From Hermodice carunculata (taxonomy: Eukaryota; Annelida; Polychaeta; Eunicida; Amphinomidae), in the NCBI GenBank assembly GCA_964020975.1, contig CAXHWN010002418.1, forward strand, positions 124,001-188,000: a DNA stretch of 64,000 nucleotides, given 5' to 3'. The number at the start of each line of letters is the position of its first letter. The first letter of the stretch is position 1. The notes beneath the pieces are model-generated. The model ran no database searches and was not told the origin of the DNA. It was given only the letters and a program-made list of their open reading frames with translations. Positions 44,615 through 60,100 of this stretch are shown piece by piece. Both the position numbers and the translations under genes were made by a program.

Positions 44615-47600
44615 TCTTTATCTGTCTTCACATTAACCCTCAAAGTGCTAATCATGGCTCTAGTTTTTTTCTCATTACTGTTAAACATATAATGGTTAAA
44701 AGAGTCAAATTCCTCATGAAGATACCTTTCATTCAAATAAATGTACCAGGAAGCCTATCTCTAAAATTAATCCTAGACAACAGCTTTCCTCGAGGCACTT
44801 CGCGTACTAAGGAAAGCTGTTGACTTGGGGTCTTAAATATGCAAGTTAACTTTAAGGGTTAAGAACCTGTTCCTGTTATATCTGCTCTGAGTCTCATTTT
44901 GTATGCCAATGACATTCAGTTGTTCACACTTGGTCTCGCATGTTTATCCCAATTAGCATTTTTTTACAACTTTGTATTTCATTTCAGTATTTATGATATT
45001 AAATGTAAGGAAAAGTTGCACTTACGGTTATTTAGCACATGTTCCTCCAGCATCTCAACCTGTAATTTAAAGCCAAATACCTTTAGTATAAACATATCAT
45101 GTTTACTCAAAGGGCAGAGTGGCATTAGGAAAAGTACATTATATAATATGGCCGTGAAAACAGACAAAGAACTAGAATTGAGCATCAAAACATACAAGCT
45201 TTCCTTGGCATCAGTTGGGTACCCAGCATCCAACCCATGCCAAGGAAAGCTGTTGACTTAGTCTTTAATTCAAGGGGGAAAGGGTTGATGTCACTTTTAA
45301 GGATACAATGCCCTGCCATAAAGCAGTCACTTTCATCTGGCAACCACTAATTTCTGTGCCAAATCTACACATCAGTCAAAGTGTTTCATGTAGCTTACAA
45401 ACCAGAGGGCAGTATCATGATTATCTCCTCATTTAGCCCCCTCCCGTATAAGAACATATAGGTGGTGAGGAGTTTGTGCGTATGTACATAATATGTGTGT
45501 ATGTATATATATATGGCATGGTATCTGCCAAGCAAATTAACCCTAAGTCCTACCTTTAATATACTGCATAGTTCAGCCAGAGTCTCCAGGTGATTAATGT
45601 GGATGATGAGAGGTCGGAAGACATCATAGAGGTTATTGCATAACCCTTCTAACATAATACTGGAACAGTAAAGATACAAATGTCCTATCATACACCTTGA
45701 CTGTTGCATAATAGAACACTGGATTTAATCATGGGAAGAAAAAAATGTAGAACCTGATGATATAGCATGACTTGGCAGGCAATGTACAAAACCAATGATA
45801 TAGCATGACTTGCCAGGCAATGCAAAAAACCAATGATATAGCATGATTTTGCGGGCAATACAAAACTACTGACCTTGAATTTGCAAAACCATAATTAAAA
45901 TGTGTCTTGACATAAAATTCCAATCCTTAATCTATTTAATATAAAGAGAAACTTAACAAACCTATATCTAAAAAGCCCATGTACCGTTTCAACTGTCAAG
46001 TCTGATATTCTAAGAGCGAAATCCTATTCCGTACCATTCACTGAAAAACTGCATAGTTCTATAGCAAGAGTCATCTATGTCAAATTTTGAGAAAAAGATA
46101 CTATTTGCCTAGGTTATCATGTGAAAACAAAACTACTGACAACCTAAATATCTATATATATGTATTGGTGTTATGCAGAAAATTCATACAGTAGTTCCTG
46201 CTTTGAGAACATCCCATCTACAACTGGCCACATAAAGCAAGTGACCTGGTAATGGTTAGCAATTACAGAGGAAATTCTTAGGCACTTGGAACCTGATGGA
46301 CATGGTCTCAAAAGGCAGATGAGGGACTACTGCATACAGACACACTTACTCTAATAAAGGTGTTGGTTTTGTGAAGAAATGATAATACAACTGGTTCTCA
46401 TCCTCACAGACATGGACCATAAACGAACAGCCGCTACGGACCTGCGACACAACAAACAAGTTAAAGATTAACTGTTGACATTGTATACAGTGCATGTACA
46501 TGTACATGTCATCAATATTGGCAACTATAGCATGCAAAACAATACAGGACTTTCAATTAACTCTTTCAGTGCCAATTGCGAATAAAGTAGATCTACTACA
46601 GTCAATCTAGTCTGAATTATCATTAGGATCCCAGATTCATATTACATATAAAAAGACCTTTCATTCAAGTACCAGCACGTCTCTAGTTCCACAGAAAACC
46701 TGTTGACTCAGTCCAAAATTTGGCACCTAAAGAGTTAACTGTGGTGCTATTGGCCCATGTTATGACAGTACAAGTATCTGTATGGGCAGATGCTTTTATC
46801 AACCTGGGCAAAAGGTGTATCTGTTAAATACAAAGAGAAACTAAACAAACCTAATTCTGTACGCCCATGTACCGTTTGAACACTATCAAATCCGATATTC
46901 TAAGAGCTAAGTCCTATTCCATACCATTCACTGAAAAACTGTATTGTTTTAAATCATAATAGCAAATTAATTTACAAAAGGAACATATCATATTCATAAA
47001 ATTTGAAATTTAGAAGAAAGTGTTAGGCATTATTAGCATTTAAAAAAATCGGGTCATCAGCAGGGAACCAGCGCAAGACTTGTTTGGGTGCCATTAATCC
47101 CCGGACAAGTTATTCTGCTAACTGGCGGCACCATGTTTGCATTTCCAACACAAACATCCCGAGCTGATGTATTACGGAATAAAGTGAATCAACCTGGGCA
47201 AAAGGTGCTACTCTAGCAAAAAATTGTGACTGGGTAGTAATGAACTGTTTTAAGCATAGTCACGTTCTGTAAACAGACACTGAGACTGACTTGAAGAAGG
47301 GATCGTCATCTGTTTGGGATAACTATTTATAACCACCAATCCTAGTAATACCCTTGGGGCATTGATCACTTTGCTCACATCATGACAGATAATTTTCATT
47401 GTTGCCTAGCGTCAGGCTCAGAGATGTTGGGGGGCAATTACAACCAGCTGTTTTATTGCACAAGTTCAACTATTCCAATTCAAACTGCCCAAAGTGCAGG
47501 GCTATATTATGTTACACTGTTTCCAGTAGGAATTTTTTCTGGGGGTCACAAAAAGGGAAATTCAGGAGAGAAGACTGGATTTTCACCAATTTTGCATATA

Positions 47601-50600
47601 GATAAACAAGATTTGTGACCCTTTAGAATTTTCTCAGAGGGTATTTCAGGCTTTGAAAGGGTAATATACCCCCATTTGGGGGTTAACAGAAATACATGTA
47701 CTGTTGTTGTACTTGCTGTCTGCTTGAATATTTTCACTTAAATTTCATGTTAATAGAAAACTTTTTTGTGGAGAACTGTAGATATGACCCTCCATGATGG
47801 CACAGGTCAACAGCTTTCCTGGGCAGGGCTTGGGACAACCGACACCAAGGTAACATATTGACCTAATCTAATTCTAATGACAGGGTCAACTTATCTGTGC
47901 CAGATTATTCCACTAATCAGTCTTGAATATACTGTACTGATCTGTTCTAGATTATTCTTCTGTCTTAAATATACTGTACTAATCTGTTCTAGATTACTCC
48001 ACTATCTGTCTTAAATATATTGTACTTATCTGTTCTAGATTATTCCTCTATCTGTCTTATATATACTGTACTTATCTGTTCTAGATTATTCCTCTATCTG
48101 TCTTAAATACACTGTACTTATCTGTTCTAGATTATTCCTCTATCTGTCTTAAATATACTGTACTTATCTGTTCTAGATTATTCCTGTCTAACATATAGTG
48201 TACTTATCTGTTCTAGATTACTCCACTTTCTGTCTTAAATATACTGTACTTATCTGTTCTAGGTTATTCCTCTATCGGTCTTAAATATACTCTACTTATC
48301 TGTTCTAGATTATTCCTCTATCTGTCTTAAATATACTGCACTTATCTGTTCTAGATTATTCCTGTCTTACATTTACTGTACTTATCTGTTCTAGATTACT
48401 CCACTATTTGTCTTAAATATACTGTACTTATCTGTTCTAGATTATTCCTGTCTTACATATACTGTACTTATCTGTTCTAGATTATTCCTGTCTTACATAT
48501 ACTGTACTTATCTGTTCCAGATTATTCCTCCATGTCTTGAATATACTGTACTTATCTGTTCCAGATTATGCCTCCATGTCTTGAATATACTGTACTTATC
48601 TGTTCTAGATTATTCTACTAATCAGTCTTGAACATACACGTACTGTAATATACAGGTGTCAGTATGTAAATAATTGTGCAAAGGTGTGCCATGTTTTCCT
48701 CCACTCACCACACAGTGATTTTTTTTCCACAATGACAATTTGAATTTGCAAATAACAAATTTAGCAGACCTATTCAGAGTTCTCACAGGAAGATGTTTAA
48801 CCATTAAGATGCATCTAGGCTGTCTGTACAGCCGCCACCATCAGGTGTTACCTGAAGCATCTATCACTCCAAATAAGCACAGTGGGGCAGGGACACCTAG
48901 CCTGACAGGCGTGAAATTATGAAATGATTCATTGGGATTTTGAGTTTATCGAGGCATATCAGAAGTACAGCTTTACATCTAATCTGGTAATAGGCCCCGA
49001 ACATGTTGAGTAGTAACACGTTGAAGACCTTTTAATTTATTTGGGCTGATACAGCCTATGTCAAAATTTTACAGAGGAATGTGTGCAATATGGACAATAG
49101 TAATTCCATATGTATATAGGTTAGCCCGGGACAGGTTAGCTTATGGAGAGTAAAGAGTTCCGACTGCAGAATAGGGTAATGACTACTAGGAAGTAGTTCT
49201 GGGCAAAAAGACACAAACACAATTTTTCATCATCATAAACAAGCATTTTCAGTCTAAAACTCTTATCCAAAGGAAAGATCACCCTTTTAGTTAATATTCC
49301 ATTCATACCCAATGGCATATACTGGCTGCCTGGGAAACCATGTGCCATCTTCATAGGCTGAAGGGCATTTGCAGTAGATAGTGCTACAAATGACATCTGG
49401 TGGTGGGTGTTGTGCTACAAGTGATATCTAGTTGTGGGTGTTGTGCTAGCAACCTGGCTTGGTGCTTTTCTTACCAATGCACACTGGTCACGGATATGTT
49501 TGCTGGCCAGATCACTGATAGCTGAAGCTACACTGGGTGCTAATAAACTCTCTCGCTGAGTAAAGTAACAGTTATGGCAGTCTGTAAGTAGCTGTTGGTA
49601 TCTGAAAGTCACAAGAAGAAAATGATCCACCTGTCCTCAGCCATCGATATTGTACATACATAGACAATAAGCTGCTCATGAGCACTGCACTTGAAAAATC
49701 ATTCTCATCTTAGGAAGAGACCTAGGCCTTAAAAAATTTTGTTGCCAAATTGGAAAAATAAAACACTTATCACTGCAGAATTTGACCCATCACTTACATA
49801 ATTCATGTTAAAATAAATAAGCCATTTGCAAATTTCTGTAGCCAAATGAATTGGCGGTCCCTGCATCTGATTATACATCAGAAATATTTCTCCAGCAGCT
49901 ACGGATTTAGTAGACTAATATCAGCAACATTATCTCAAGTTTAAACACAGGTCTTACACATTTTACTGTGGGAATCCATACCACCAGTTCAATCACAAAG
50001 TGATACAATGATGCTGTAACTACATGTATCTGTGATTGTAACAGACACGAGATCAACAATGCTCATAAAGAACTTTAATTTGCTTAAATTTGCCAAAAAT
50101 TGCTCATTTTCATTCTTTGACGATTAAGATCTTACTCTGGGCTCTTCTCCAGTCTTGCTTCTATTTGCTCCATCAACATCTTCACTCGTGGTGCATTTGT
50201 TCGGAACTTTCCATAAAATAACGTGAATGCATTTTGGTCACTCGGGCTTGTAACATCCTGCATTCAAAAATAAAAGAAAAAAATTGAGGATGATATAGGT
50301 AAAAATTAGTGCATAAAAATACATGTACATGCAAATAATCTGCTTACTATACCACTACCAGTGTACCTGCTCATTAAAGAGCCTCCATGATGAATCATTT
50401 GAAATGTCTCTAGAGTGTACTAATAGGCCAAACTTTATCAATTGGTACAAGAAACCATCAACAGTACAACCATCAAAAATATACTTTATAAGTCATTTTA
50501 CATCTGAGACTGGTAGAGCTTGCCATGCACCCACTCGTAAGTGACTATTACTTTCTGCAACTGATTCATGTCATGTCATCAGAACCTGGAGCTTGTCTAC

Positions 50601-53600
50601 GCTGGAGTAATGCCCGTCAACACAGTGAACAGATTAGGGATGGCTGTGTTTTGGGGACTTGTTTTGGGCCAGTCAGTCCACAACCATACACCATGGGGAA
50701 AAGGTGTGTAGCCTACGGTTATACCGCTGTGGGCTGCTGGCCACCGCCGAAAATGGTCGTATGCCGCCGAAAGCAGTTTACTAGTGATATACAGGGTTTC
50801 CGTTGACCCCAACTGGGGGTATATTACCCTTTCAAATCATGAAATACCCCCTCAGCAAAATTCATAGGGTCCCAATTCTTATATTTTCTTTTATATTTTG
50901 CTAAATACAGCTAAAAAATTTGACTCTCTTTCCGGTTGGAACTCTCTGAAAACATTTTGAAGGGAAACACTGATATATATTCAACTTTATTTAAGTGGGT
51001 TGCCCAGTTAGTGCTAGAAGCACAAATCTACCCCAGCGCCCTCTAGTAAAACCTCCCCTTCAGTCGCTCCCTCTGTTAAGAATGTATTCACTTGTTTATA
51101 AGTCTATTGTGTATACAGTGGTACCTGTCTTGAGAGACCCCTCCAATGAGGGACCGCATATCTTTTTAAGACCGCTCTCTCAGCACACTGTGCTATCTTT
51201 TCCATGTTATTATACCTCTGATGAAAGACCACCTGTCATGAGAGACCACATTTTACCTGCCGTAGGGGTGGTCTCCCAAGACAGGGACCACTGTATATGC
51301 ATATTTTTGATTGGATTGGAATGTTAAATTTTGAATTTGTTGTTTCATTGTATTACAGCGTGTCTAGCTAAGTGCATAGTCTCATGTTTGTAAATTGTAT
51401 TGTCCTATGCTTCTTGTATATATCATTTTGTGCGTCTCTGTGTCTGGAGAATCCCCATATTAGTTATATTATGTACTATTGGGTAGTCCAGTGAAAATGA
51501 ATATGTTTAAAATACAAAAAAAAAAAAATTTCAGTACACAGAATGTGGATATAAAAAGATGTAGAACAATAATACCTTCTTCGATATACACGTCTTGAGA
51601 AACCACAATTTGGTCCTCCCTAGGGGTGGTCCTTGAACACTAGGTTCACTGTACAGATGCACATTATCTACACATATTACTGGACACAATTACAGATTTT
51701 ACATTGAAATTAAAAGTTTTTTTTTCTTTTTACAACCATGACATAGTTTTCAAAGGCTGGTATCTGTGAAATGAACAACTTGTTCATTATTCTGGTACGT
51801 AACTGACAAAAATTGTAAGCCTCACCTTTTGGGGTACCACTTGCTGTGTTGCATTTTGTAATATACTGACCACATGCATTTTTATCAGGTTCAATGCACG
51901 TGACAGACACTGCTTAAACTTGGCTGAATACACTGATGATTCCTTATACTGTGGCTGTAGGAACAGAACAGAAACACATTGTAGAAAACATGGATAACTC
52001 TTCATACGGTGGTTGTCAGAATGGAACAGAAAAATGCTCAATACTCCAGCTAATACAACCTAACGAAATTTAGTTTTCCAAATTTGACCACCAGGTTTGC
52101 GCGACGAGATTAAACGGTATTTCGCGGGAAGTGGGACACCACTATCAGTGGGTCATTGACAGCTATATTAAAGTGTAAAGATGGGAAGAAAGTGGGGAAG
52201 TTTGAAAGGGTGATTTGATCAAGTTAAAGCTGTACTGTGCATGAAATATGCCTGTGTACAATTGCATGGTACCAGGCTGTAGCGCTGATACGCGCAAATT
52301 GTCGAATCCTGACACACATCCATAGATGTGTGGGGTTACGTTCCACCGGTTCACAGTTAAGCCTCTACTGTGTCCATGATAGCGTGTCCCACTTGGTAAC
52401 AGCAGACCAGCATAACTATGAAGTCAGTCACGCACGCGATCGTCATGATAAGGTGACAAAAGGGAGAACTAAGAATACGTTAGTCTCCTATTGCTTACAC
52501 TGTGGCTTTGAGAAATTAACTTCTTAAACTGACCAAAACTGGCTGCTGGTTGTATGTCATAGATTTCTTTCAATGTTTTGACAAATTGCAACAGTAACGA
52601 AAAACAATATGAGTGAGAACTGAAGATGAGACCTATCAAAGTGACATGCACTGTGGGTAAACAGCTTTGAGGGCCCAGCCCATGAAAGACTCAGTCTAAA
52701 ACCCAGGCTTAATTCAAGGGAAAAAGTTAAACTCAGCAAAAATATATTTCAGTCATGTCTTAAAATCTTAGTCAAACTATCATACTAGCTTAAAGCCAAT
52801 ACAGGTAATAGGCTCCGAAACATGTTGAGTAGTTACCCGCTGAAGACACTTTAATTTATTTGGGCTGATACAGCTTATGTCAAAATTTTACAGAGGAACT
52901 TGTGCAATATGGACAATAGTACTTCCATATGTATATAGGTTAGACAGGGACAGGTTAGCTTATGGATAGTAAAGAGTTCGGACTGCGAAATAGGGCAATG
53001 ACTACTAAGAAGTGGTTCTGGGCAAAGAGACATAAAATACAAATATATACACTTGCAACCCACTGAAAGCTAGTGAAGTTAGCAACCCCATTAAACCTTG
53101 AACACAGTAATTGTATAATTATGTACCGTGTGCATGCTAGCAATCCACTGAAAACTTGTATGAAGTAAATGTACAATTACATTTATGCACACACCAGCAA
53201 CCCATTAAAAGCCTCAATTTTCTACACCAACCAACAGAAAAGTTTGCATTAGGTGGAAAAACATGTAGTTTTATTTGAAGTTATTCACCATAATATATGT
53301 ATTCTAAAAATGTCTTCTCTCTAGTTCTGGTCATTGTTTGCCATCTTTATATACAAAAATACTTACATTTTTACTTATGTACGCTATACATTCATCTAAT
53401 CTGGATAAAGTGGGAATGAAAGTTTCATTTGTAACTGCCAGGGTTGGAGATCCAAGTTTCTGAAAAAGATGACATTTTTCTATAGCAATACTACAGTCAG
53501 TGGGTTATGCTTTAAAAAAAAAAAACAATTCCTTTGAAAGGTTTGTATCTAAAAAATTCACAGTTGAATTGTATCTAAATATTTATAGTCCATTTTACAA

Positions 53601-56600
53601 TGAAGTGAACTTCACAACATTTCATTTGTTTATTACTGAATTATCTTGTCCACTAATGACAGGCAACTTGTGGTTTCTTTAAGCTGATTGAAAAAAAAAA
53701 AATACCTGAGATAAGAAAAAGCCCAGACTGAGCACACACAGAACAAAGATATTCTGATGAGGGATACGACATCTACTTACTACAATATTTTTCAACAATT
53801 AACCCTTTCAGTGCCAAGCATGACTAAAGCGGATCAAAATCTACATACTACAATATTTTTCTACAATTAACCCTCTCAGTGCCAAGCATGACTAAAGCAG
53901 ATCTACTTAAGTCGAACTATTCAAAATTATTATTAGGATCCAAGATTTGCATTCCTCATAAAAAGACCTTTCATTCAAGTACCAGCATGCTTCTAGTTCC
54001 AGAGAAAATATCCCAGATCAACAGCTTTTCTTGGCGCACATTGTGCCCAATGCATGGCGAGAAAAGCTGTTGACTCAGTCCAAAATTTGGCGCTGAAAGA
54101 GTTAAGTGTGTCTCCCCCTTACAGCTATCCCAAATGCAACAGCATGTATACACATGTGCACAGCAATTTGTTACCAAAGTCATCAATTACAGTAAAAACT
54201 CATTATAATGAGACCATCTGTTCCCAAAAAAATGTGTCAGATAAATGAATGAGATAAGAAAGAAAATAAACCTTTTCCCACGAAAAAACTGTGTCATTAT
54301 GTTGAATACGTAGAATATCTCAGTGTGCTTATAATAAGGTTTCACTGTAGTTGTAACCTACGCAGTATGGCCAGACACCTGCAGTGTTTGTATAAGTGTG
54401 TTCACTTACACTTGATATTCTCTCCAGTTCATTGAAATATGATAATTTATTGTTGATACTCTCAGCTGTGTCCACAAGCTTGGTCTGTAAAAATACAATA
54501 TAACAACTTCCTGAAAATGGCTACAAAGTTGTCACTATTCTGCTCCTATACACATGTACTACAGCAGACACATACCTTTCCTAAAATGCCATTGTTTTGG
54601 TATTCCTTAGTGTGCTAATCACAGCTATAGTCATTTTCTCATTATGATTAAACATATGATTAATAAAAGATTCAAATTGCTTATGAAGATACCTTTCATT
54701 CAAATACCACTAAGCCTAGTCGAATGCAAAAAGTAGTCTTAGTCAACAGCTTTTTTTGGGACACTTAAAGTGTCCCCAGGAAAGCTGTTGACTGAGTCAT
54801 AAATCAGTGCTTTAAGGCTTAAATATCCCTTTATTGTGAGGCATTTGCTACATCATGCCCTATGGCATGGACCCAGTCTTCAGCATTACAATGATGGAGC
54901 ACTGTACAGGGCTGTTTACCTGTTCTGCCAGCAGGTGTTCACAGGCATCATGCAGAGCATTAGTCTTGGTGGAGACCCTCACATAACTGTGGCGTAGCTC
55001 TTCCAGGTGGTCCAGAGCCTGAGTAATCTCTTCCAGCATCTGATCACACTCCCCCCGGTATGTCTCCAGCTGCACAATGTACTGTCTACAAAGTTTAAAT
55101 TTGCTTTTTTTAACTAATACATTCACTTGGTTTTTCCATTGATCCACAGCCACAGCATGGCTTTTAACCCTTTCCCCCTCAAACCGGTCAAAACCGGCTG
55201 GTGGTCAAATGTCGTCTGCTTCAGTGTTTTCAACTAATTTCAACAGTTATGAAAAACAATTTGACTGAGAAATGTACATGAGACTTATCAAGATGACATG
55301 CCCCTGGTCAACAGCTTTCCTTGGCATGGGTTGGGCACTTAGTGCCCAACCCATGCCAAGGAAAGCTGTTGATTCAGTCTTAATTCAAGGGGGAAAGGGT
55401 TTAGAGCAATCATGAAAATCTCCCCTGTTCCCCACCCTCTTAACTTCAAACTACACATGCTCAGTGTTGTCCCCAGCTTTTCAGGAGGGCAAGGCACCTT
55501 TCATCTAAAAGGGCACTTTTAAAGCACACAAGGACAATCAAAAAGGGCATCCAAAAGTAGCGGTCCAAAAAACAGGATTTTCTGTTGTTTTTATGGAAAT
55601 AGTTCTGAATTTGCATCTTATACTCCTGGTCAATAGATAAACTGATGCGTTATTTTGCCAATCAGTTTCAATTATATTGAAATTTTATGAGAAAATGAAT
55701 GTAATTGCCCAGAATATCAAAAAACATAGGAAAAAAGGGAAGGGAGCTAAAAAAAAAAGGCAGGGAGTAAAGAAAAAGGGCAGGGCAAATCTCCCTTCTA
55801 TTTTAAGCTACAGACAACACTGCACGCTGGTATTTTAAATAAGAGTTCTTTTTATTCTTTTTGTTTGAATTTGAAAACATACAACTCTACTTTAATTCTG
55901 GATAAGTATATGAGAAAATCCAGAAGTATTATCAAATGACGTACAATACTGTTGACTTTGCAACATTGCTGTCCTTGCTGCAAGGCACAAGAATTCAATC
56001 TAAGACCAACACCTTCTTAGACAGGGTGCCTGAAAACAACACAGTCTCCAAGTCTCCTGATAGAGCCTAAAATATTCCACTCGTTGGGTCATGAAGGTCA
56101 CTTGGACTTCTCTGCTGCAGACTATTCAGAGAGCACTCACCACAATTGACAAATAAGCCTCCAAGTTTTTGCACATTTTTCACATAACAATCTTATTGTT
56201 GTCACCTACATGTTTGTGAAACTTGGAACTATGTTCATCTGGACATGCTTAACATATTTATACCATAAAATACATATACAATAGTGAGAGAAGCTTGGGA
56301 TCTTCCCAAAACACCCCACTTACTTCCTTTAATAGCATATCATATATAATGTGCAAGAAGTTTTTGTTTCCTTATAAGAAAATGTATCATTCACATAACG
56401 AGTTTGTAGCTATGATTCCTGCATGCTCAACTGTACACATGGTAGATGCAAGTTTGATTAACAAGAATATGCAACTAATCAGAGACAAATATAAGGTACA
56501 TGTAGACACTTTAAAGTTGTTACAGAGCAAAATACCAAGTTATGCCTTAAAGGTACGAACCACAGAAATGTGTATTTTAACAGATTGTAAGTGTTTTAAA

Positions 56601-57142
56601 AGAACTAAGGACTGTCACTGAATGCACATACAGTGAAACCTGTGTTAAGTGGGCACCCTTTGCACTCGGAAAAAATGGCCATTTAGCAGAGGCTCAGCCT
56701 GCTGGGCCATACAATAAAATCCAAGTACATGTATACGTACATAATGCTCTGCACGGGGCTGTACAGGGCATTCATTTAGAACAGATTAAAAACAAAATCC
56801 CTGACATTAAATTAGAATCCCAGAGTAGAGGGAATGAAGGGAATGGTGATAGCCCTATTAAGGGCTCCCATGGGAAAAGCCTGAGCCTTGTTTTTTGTTG
56901 AGAAAGTACAAAGCCATGAGTGTAGGGGGATATATCCAGGACCAGGGGCCCACCACAGCTGTGAGAGAGTGGGTGGTGGACCCTTCTTTGCCTCGGCTGG
57001 TCCTGGAAAACATGGCAGCACAAGCTGGTAAGGATTACCATGGCTTCCCCAGCTTCATCTACTTCTCTTTTTTTCTTTTTTTTTAATCGGCCACATGTGT
57101 CACACAGTGACACAGCACTGCGGCAGACAAGTGGAGAGCCAC

Positions 57143-57180
<38 letters not shown>

Positions 57181-60100
57181 ATAATTCCTTTTATTAACCA
57201 GTAATTTCCTAGCTAAATGACAACTACAGATTGCAAAAATTATGCATTGGAAACATTAATATCAATGTTAAAAGTCACTTGAAAAAGTCTGTGCCACTAC
57301 ATGTATGTCTGTGTAATAAACAGTCTTCACACTGCATTTGTAGGCACTTGCAGAAGCATATTAGCCCTGCTATGTCAGCTCACCACTTTGTATAATCAGC
57401 TATTTTACTCTGTCTTTGTGTGGTTTTCCTTGTTTGAACCAGGATTTTGTTCATTGATGCCTCAAATCTAAGTGATGCCTAATACAGATCAAGAAAAAAC
57501 AGTTATTGTTTCACTGTTATGTTAGTTACACCTCCCAGTGCATTACAAACAAAAAGTGTAAATAATATGTGAATGTAATCACTCATCCAGAGCCCCCGAA
57601 GCTAAGTAAATAGGTTTCAAAGGGATTAGTAGAGCAACATAATCCTAAGAAAACACAATAGCACATGCTCTGTGCCTTTGCATCCTCCTGTTGGTAAGGA
57701 AAACTGCAGTTTGGCATATTATTGGGAGATATTTGAAGAGTAAACAAAAAGAAAAAGATTAATTATGGTGCCACTCAAGTAAATAAAGGTATACAAAATG
57801 CCCTTTAAGGGTGCCCACTGCCCACATTAGACAGGTGCCCACTAAGCAGAGGGTCCACTAACATGGGACCTAATGGGGGAAAAAAAGGGGGGGGGGGGCA
57901 AAAGTGCCCATTAAACACAGGTGCCCACTCGGACAGGTTTTACTGTATGTAATTTCCTAATTTTCATTAGATGAGATAAGATACATGTAGGAATCTACCT
58001 CAACATTTTAACCTTCTGTTTCCTTTTTATGGATATTCCAGGTATCTGACTGTATAAAACGTACATTTTAAAGTATTATGCTTGTCTTTTGTTTTAAACT
58101 GTACCATATCTATGTGTGTGACGAAAATGATATCTATCATGTTTTGTGACCACGGAACGGCCGGGTCTCCAACCACCAAGCCGAAAATGGGAAACGCACA
58201 TACCAATTCTTATAAAAAGAATGGTTTAATGGAGGCTAGTATGCATGAATGACATAATCAACACGGTCCAGCTCACTGTAATTTATCCAGTACAAGTTCT
58301 GTATTCAGAGTTGTCCCCAATTGGGGGCTGTACATATGTAAGTCCACCAGCATCAAAGGAGCATATAATGACAGATCAAACAAACAAAAAAAAAACGGGA
58401 TAAAGAAAACATTATAAATATTCTGAAAAATGAACAAACAAACACACTTACTTGTGCAATTCCTCTTCTTCACTTTCCATTTTGTCCTCAATTTCAGAAA
58501 ACCAGGAAAAGAACTGAAAGGATTCAATATTTTCATTTAGCTACAAACAACTGGGATTTTTTTTTTTTGGTAGTTTTATGAATTTCTTCTTATATACAGA
58601 GTAAAAGAATTACACATGCATTTTTCCAGTTCATGAATATTTTGTCAAGGATGAAACATTTTTAAAGATACAGACCTGACTTTTATTTTGTGGAATTGTT
58701 GGATAAAGTTTATCCACCCACTTGTGTTGCACCCCCAATTCTTGGCGCAATCATTCAATACATTCTTTAGCACCCACTATGGCAAACATGGATGAGGAGA
58801 ACAACATGAACACAAATAAAACACCATTGCACAATACATTCAGGTATGGCTTGGGTAGCTGTTCTCCTGATGACAAGTTCTCAGCTAAACCTGACTGCAC
58901 AGAACAGTTGACCTTGCAGAGGCACCAATGTTTGGAGTGCTCCATCCCAGCTGCACAGTGCCATCCACAGGTCAGCAGCTGAGTGTATACAGTGAAACCG
59001 GTTTTGAGAGACCACTGTAATGAAAGACCCCCTGCCTTTTAAGACCATATTTCCAAAGTCCCTTTTGCTATCTCGCCCATGTTATTGCACCTGCATTGAG
59101 AGACCACCTGCCTTATGTGACCACTATTTGGCCTGCTCTAGGGGTGGTCTCTCAAAACAGGTTTCACTGTACATGGACCCAAAGCATGGTCTGATGCAGG
59201 CATACAGAACTTGTTAGCCTTGTGAGACTCCTATTATGGCCATTACCACACAGTACTTAATATACAGGGCAGAATAATATTGCTTTTTGCATATATTGGG
59301 GCTATCTTGACACATATTATTTCATTTTGTTCAGTTTCACACATTTTGGGTTCATCCATTCACACTGTAGCTAGGATTTGACCACTTTAGAACAATCCAA
59401 TTACCCCCAATGCGTTCCGAGAAAAGCTGTTGACTCAGTCCAAAATTTGGCACTTAAAGAGTTAAGGGGACGCCCCTTTCACACCCTTCAAAAAGGAAAC
59501 TGGAAATTAAATTACAGACAGTACATTCAAATGCACATGCATATATATATTGGACATCAAAATGTTCCCAAATCCATTTCTGTACCATTTTCACTGGTTT
59601 ATTGTAAACAGATTTTTATCATTATCATAATGATAAAAATCTGTCAAAATAAACTGCCGAAGTTTAGGGATGGTTCACTTTTTTTCACAATTTTTAATTA
59701 TTACTTACAGTGCCCAAGGGGGAGGGGGTTAAATGGGTCTGAACACTTTCACAGAATATGGAAAATGATGGTCATTTTTGGCCTATTTTGTGCAATTTAG
59801 GTGTGAATTAAAAAAAATCATCACTTTTTAAGTACTTATGGGGGGTCGGGGTGGTCATGAAATTTAGTACCCTAAGTACTAATTAAAAAATGGTGACAAT
59901 GTTTGAACCATCCTTTAGAAAAATCTGCCTTCCAGACTACAAAGTTGCAGAATAATGGCTGTATATACCATAATGAGGCCCAGAACATGTATATGTATGC
60001 ACATCCATTCTGGTGCAAATGTTTGTATGCATCCTCAGCCTCTATTGCTTGCAGTTGGTTTGAGAGTACTCTGAGCAATGCAGCTGTTGCCCTGTCACTG

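Noticed and set aside
47885-48625. CRISPR-like regular repeats
   Set aside because: The units are contiguous tandem copies without unique spacers, in a eukaryotic intron. The same applies to the arrays at 10.8, 26.3, 27.2 and 43.6 kb.
56772-57113. A 113-codon minus-strand ORF
   Set aside because: Lysine-run start, proline/cysteine-rich chance composition, and location inside a transposon-derived block. No homology recognised.
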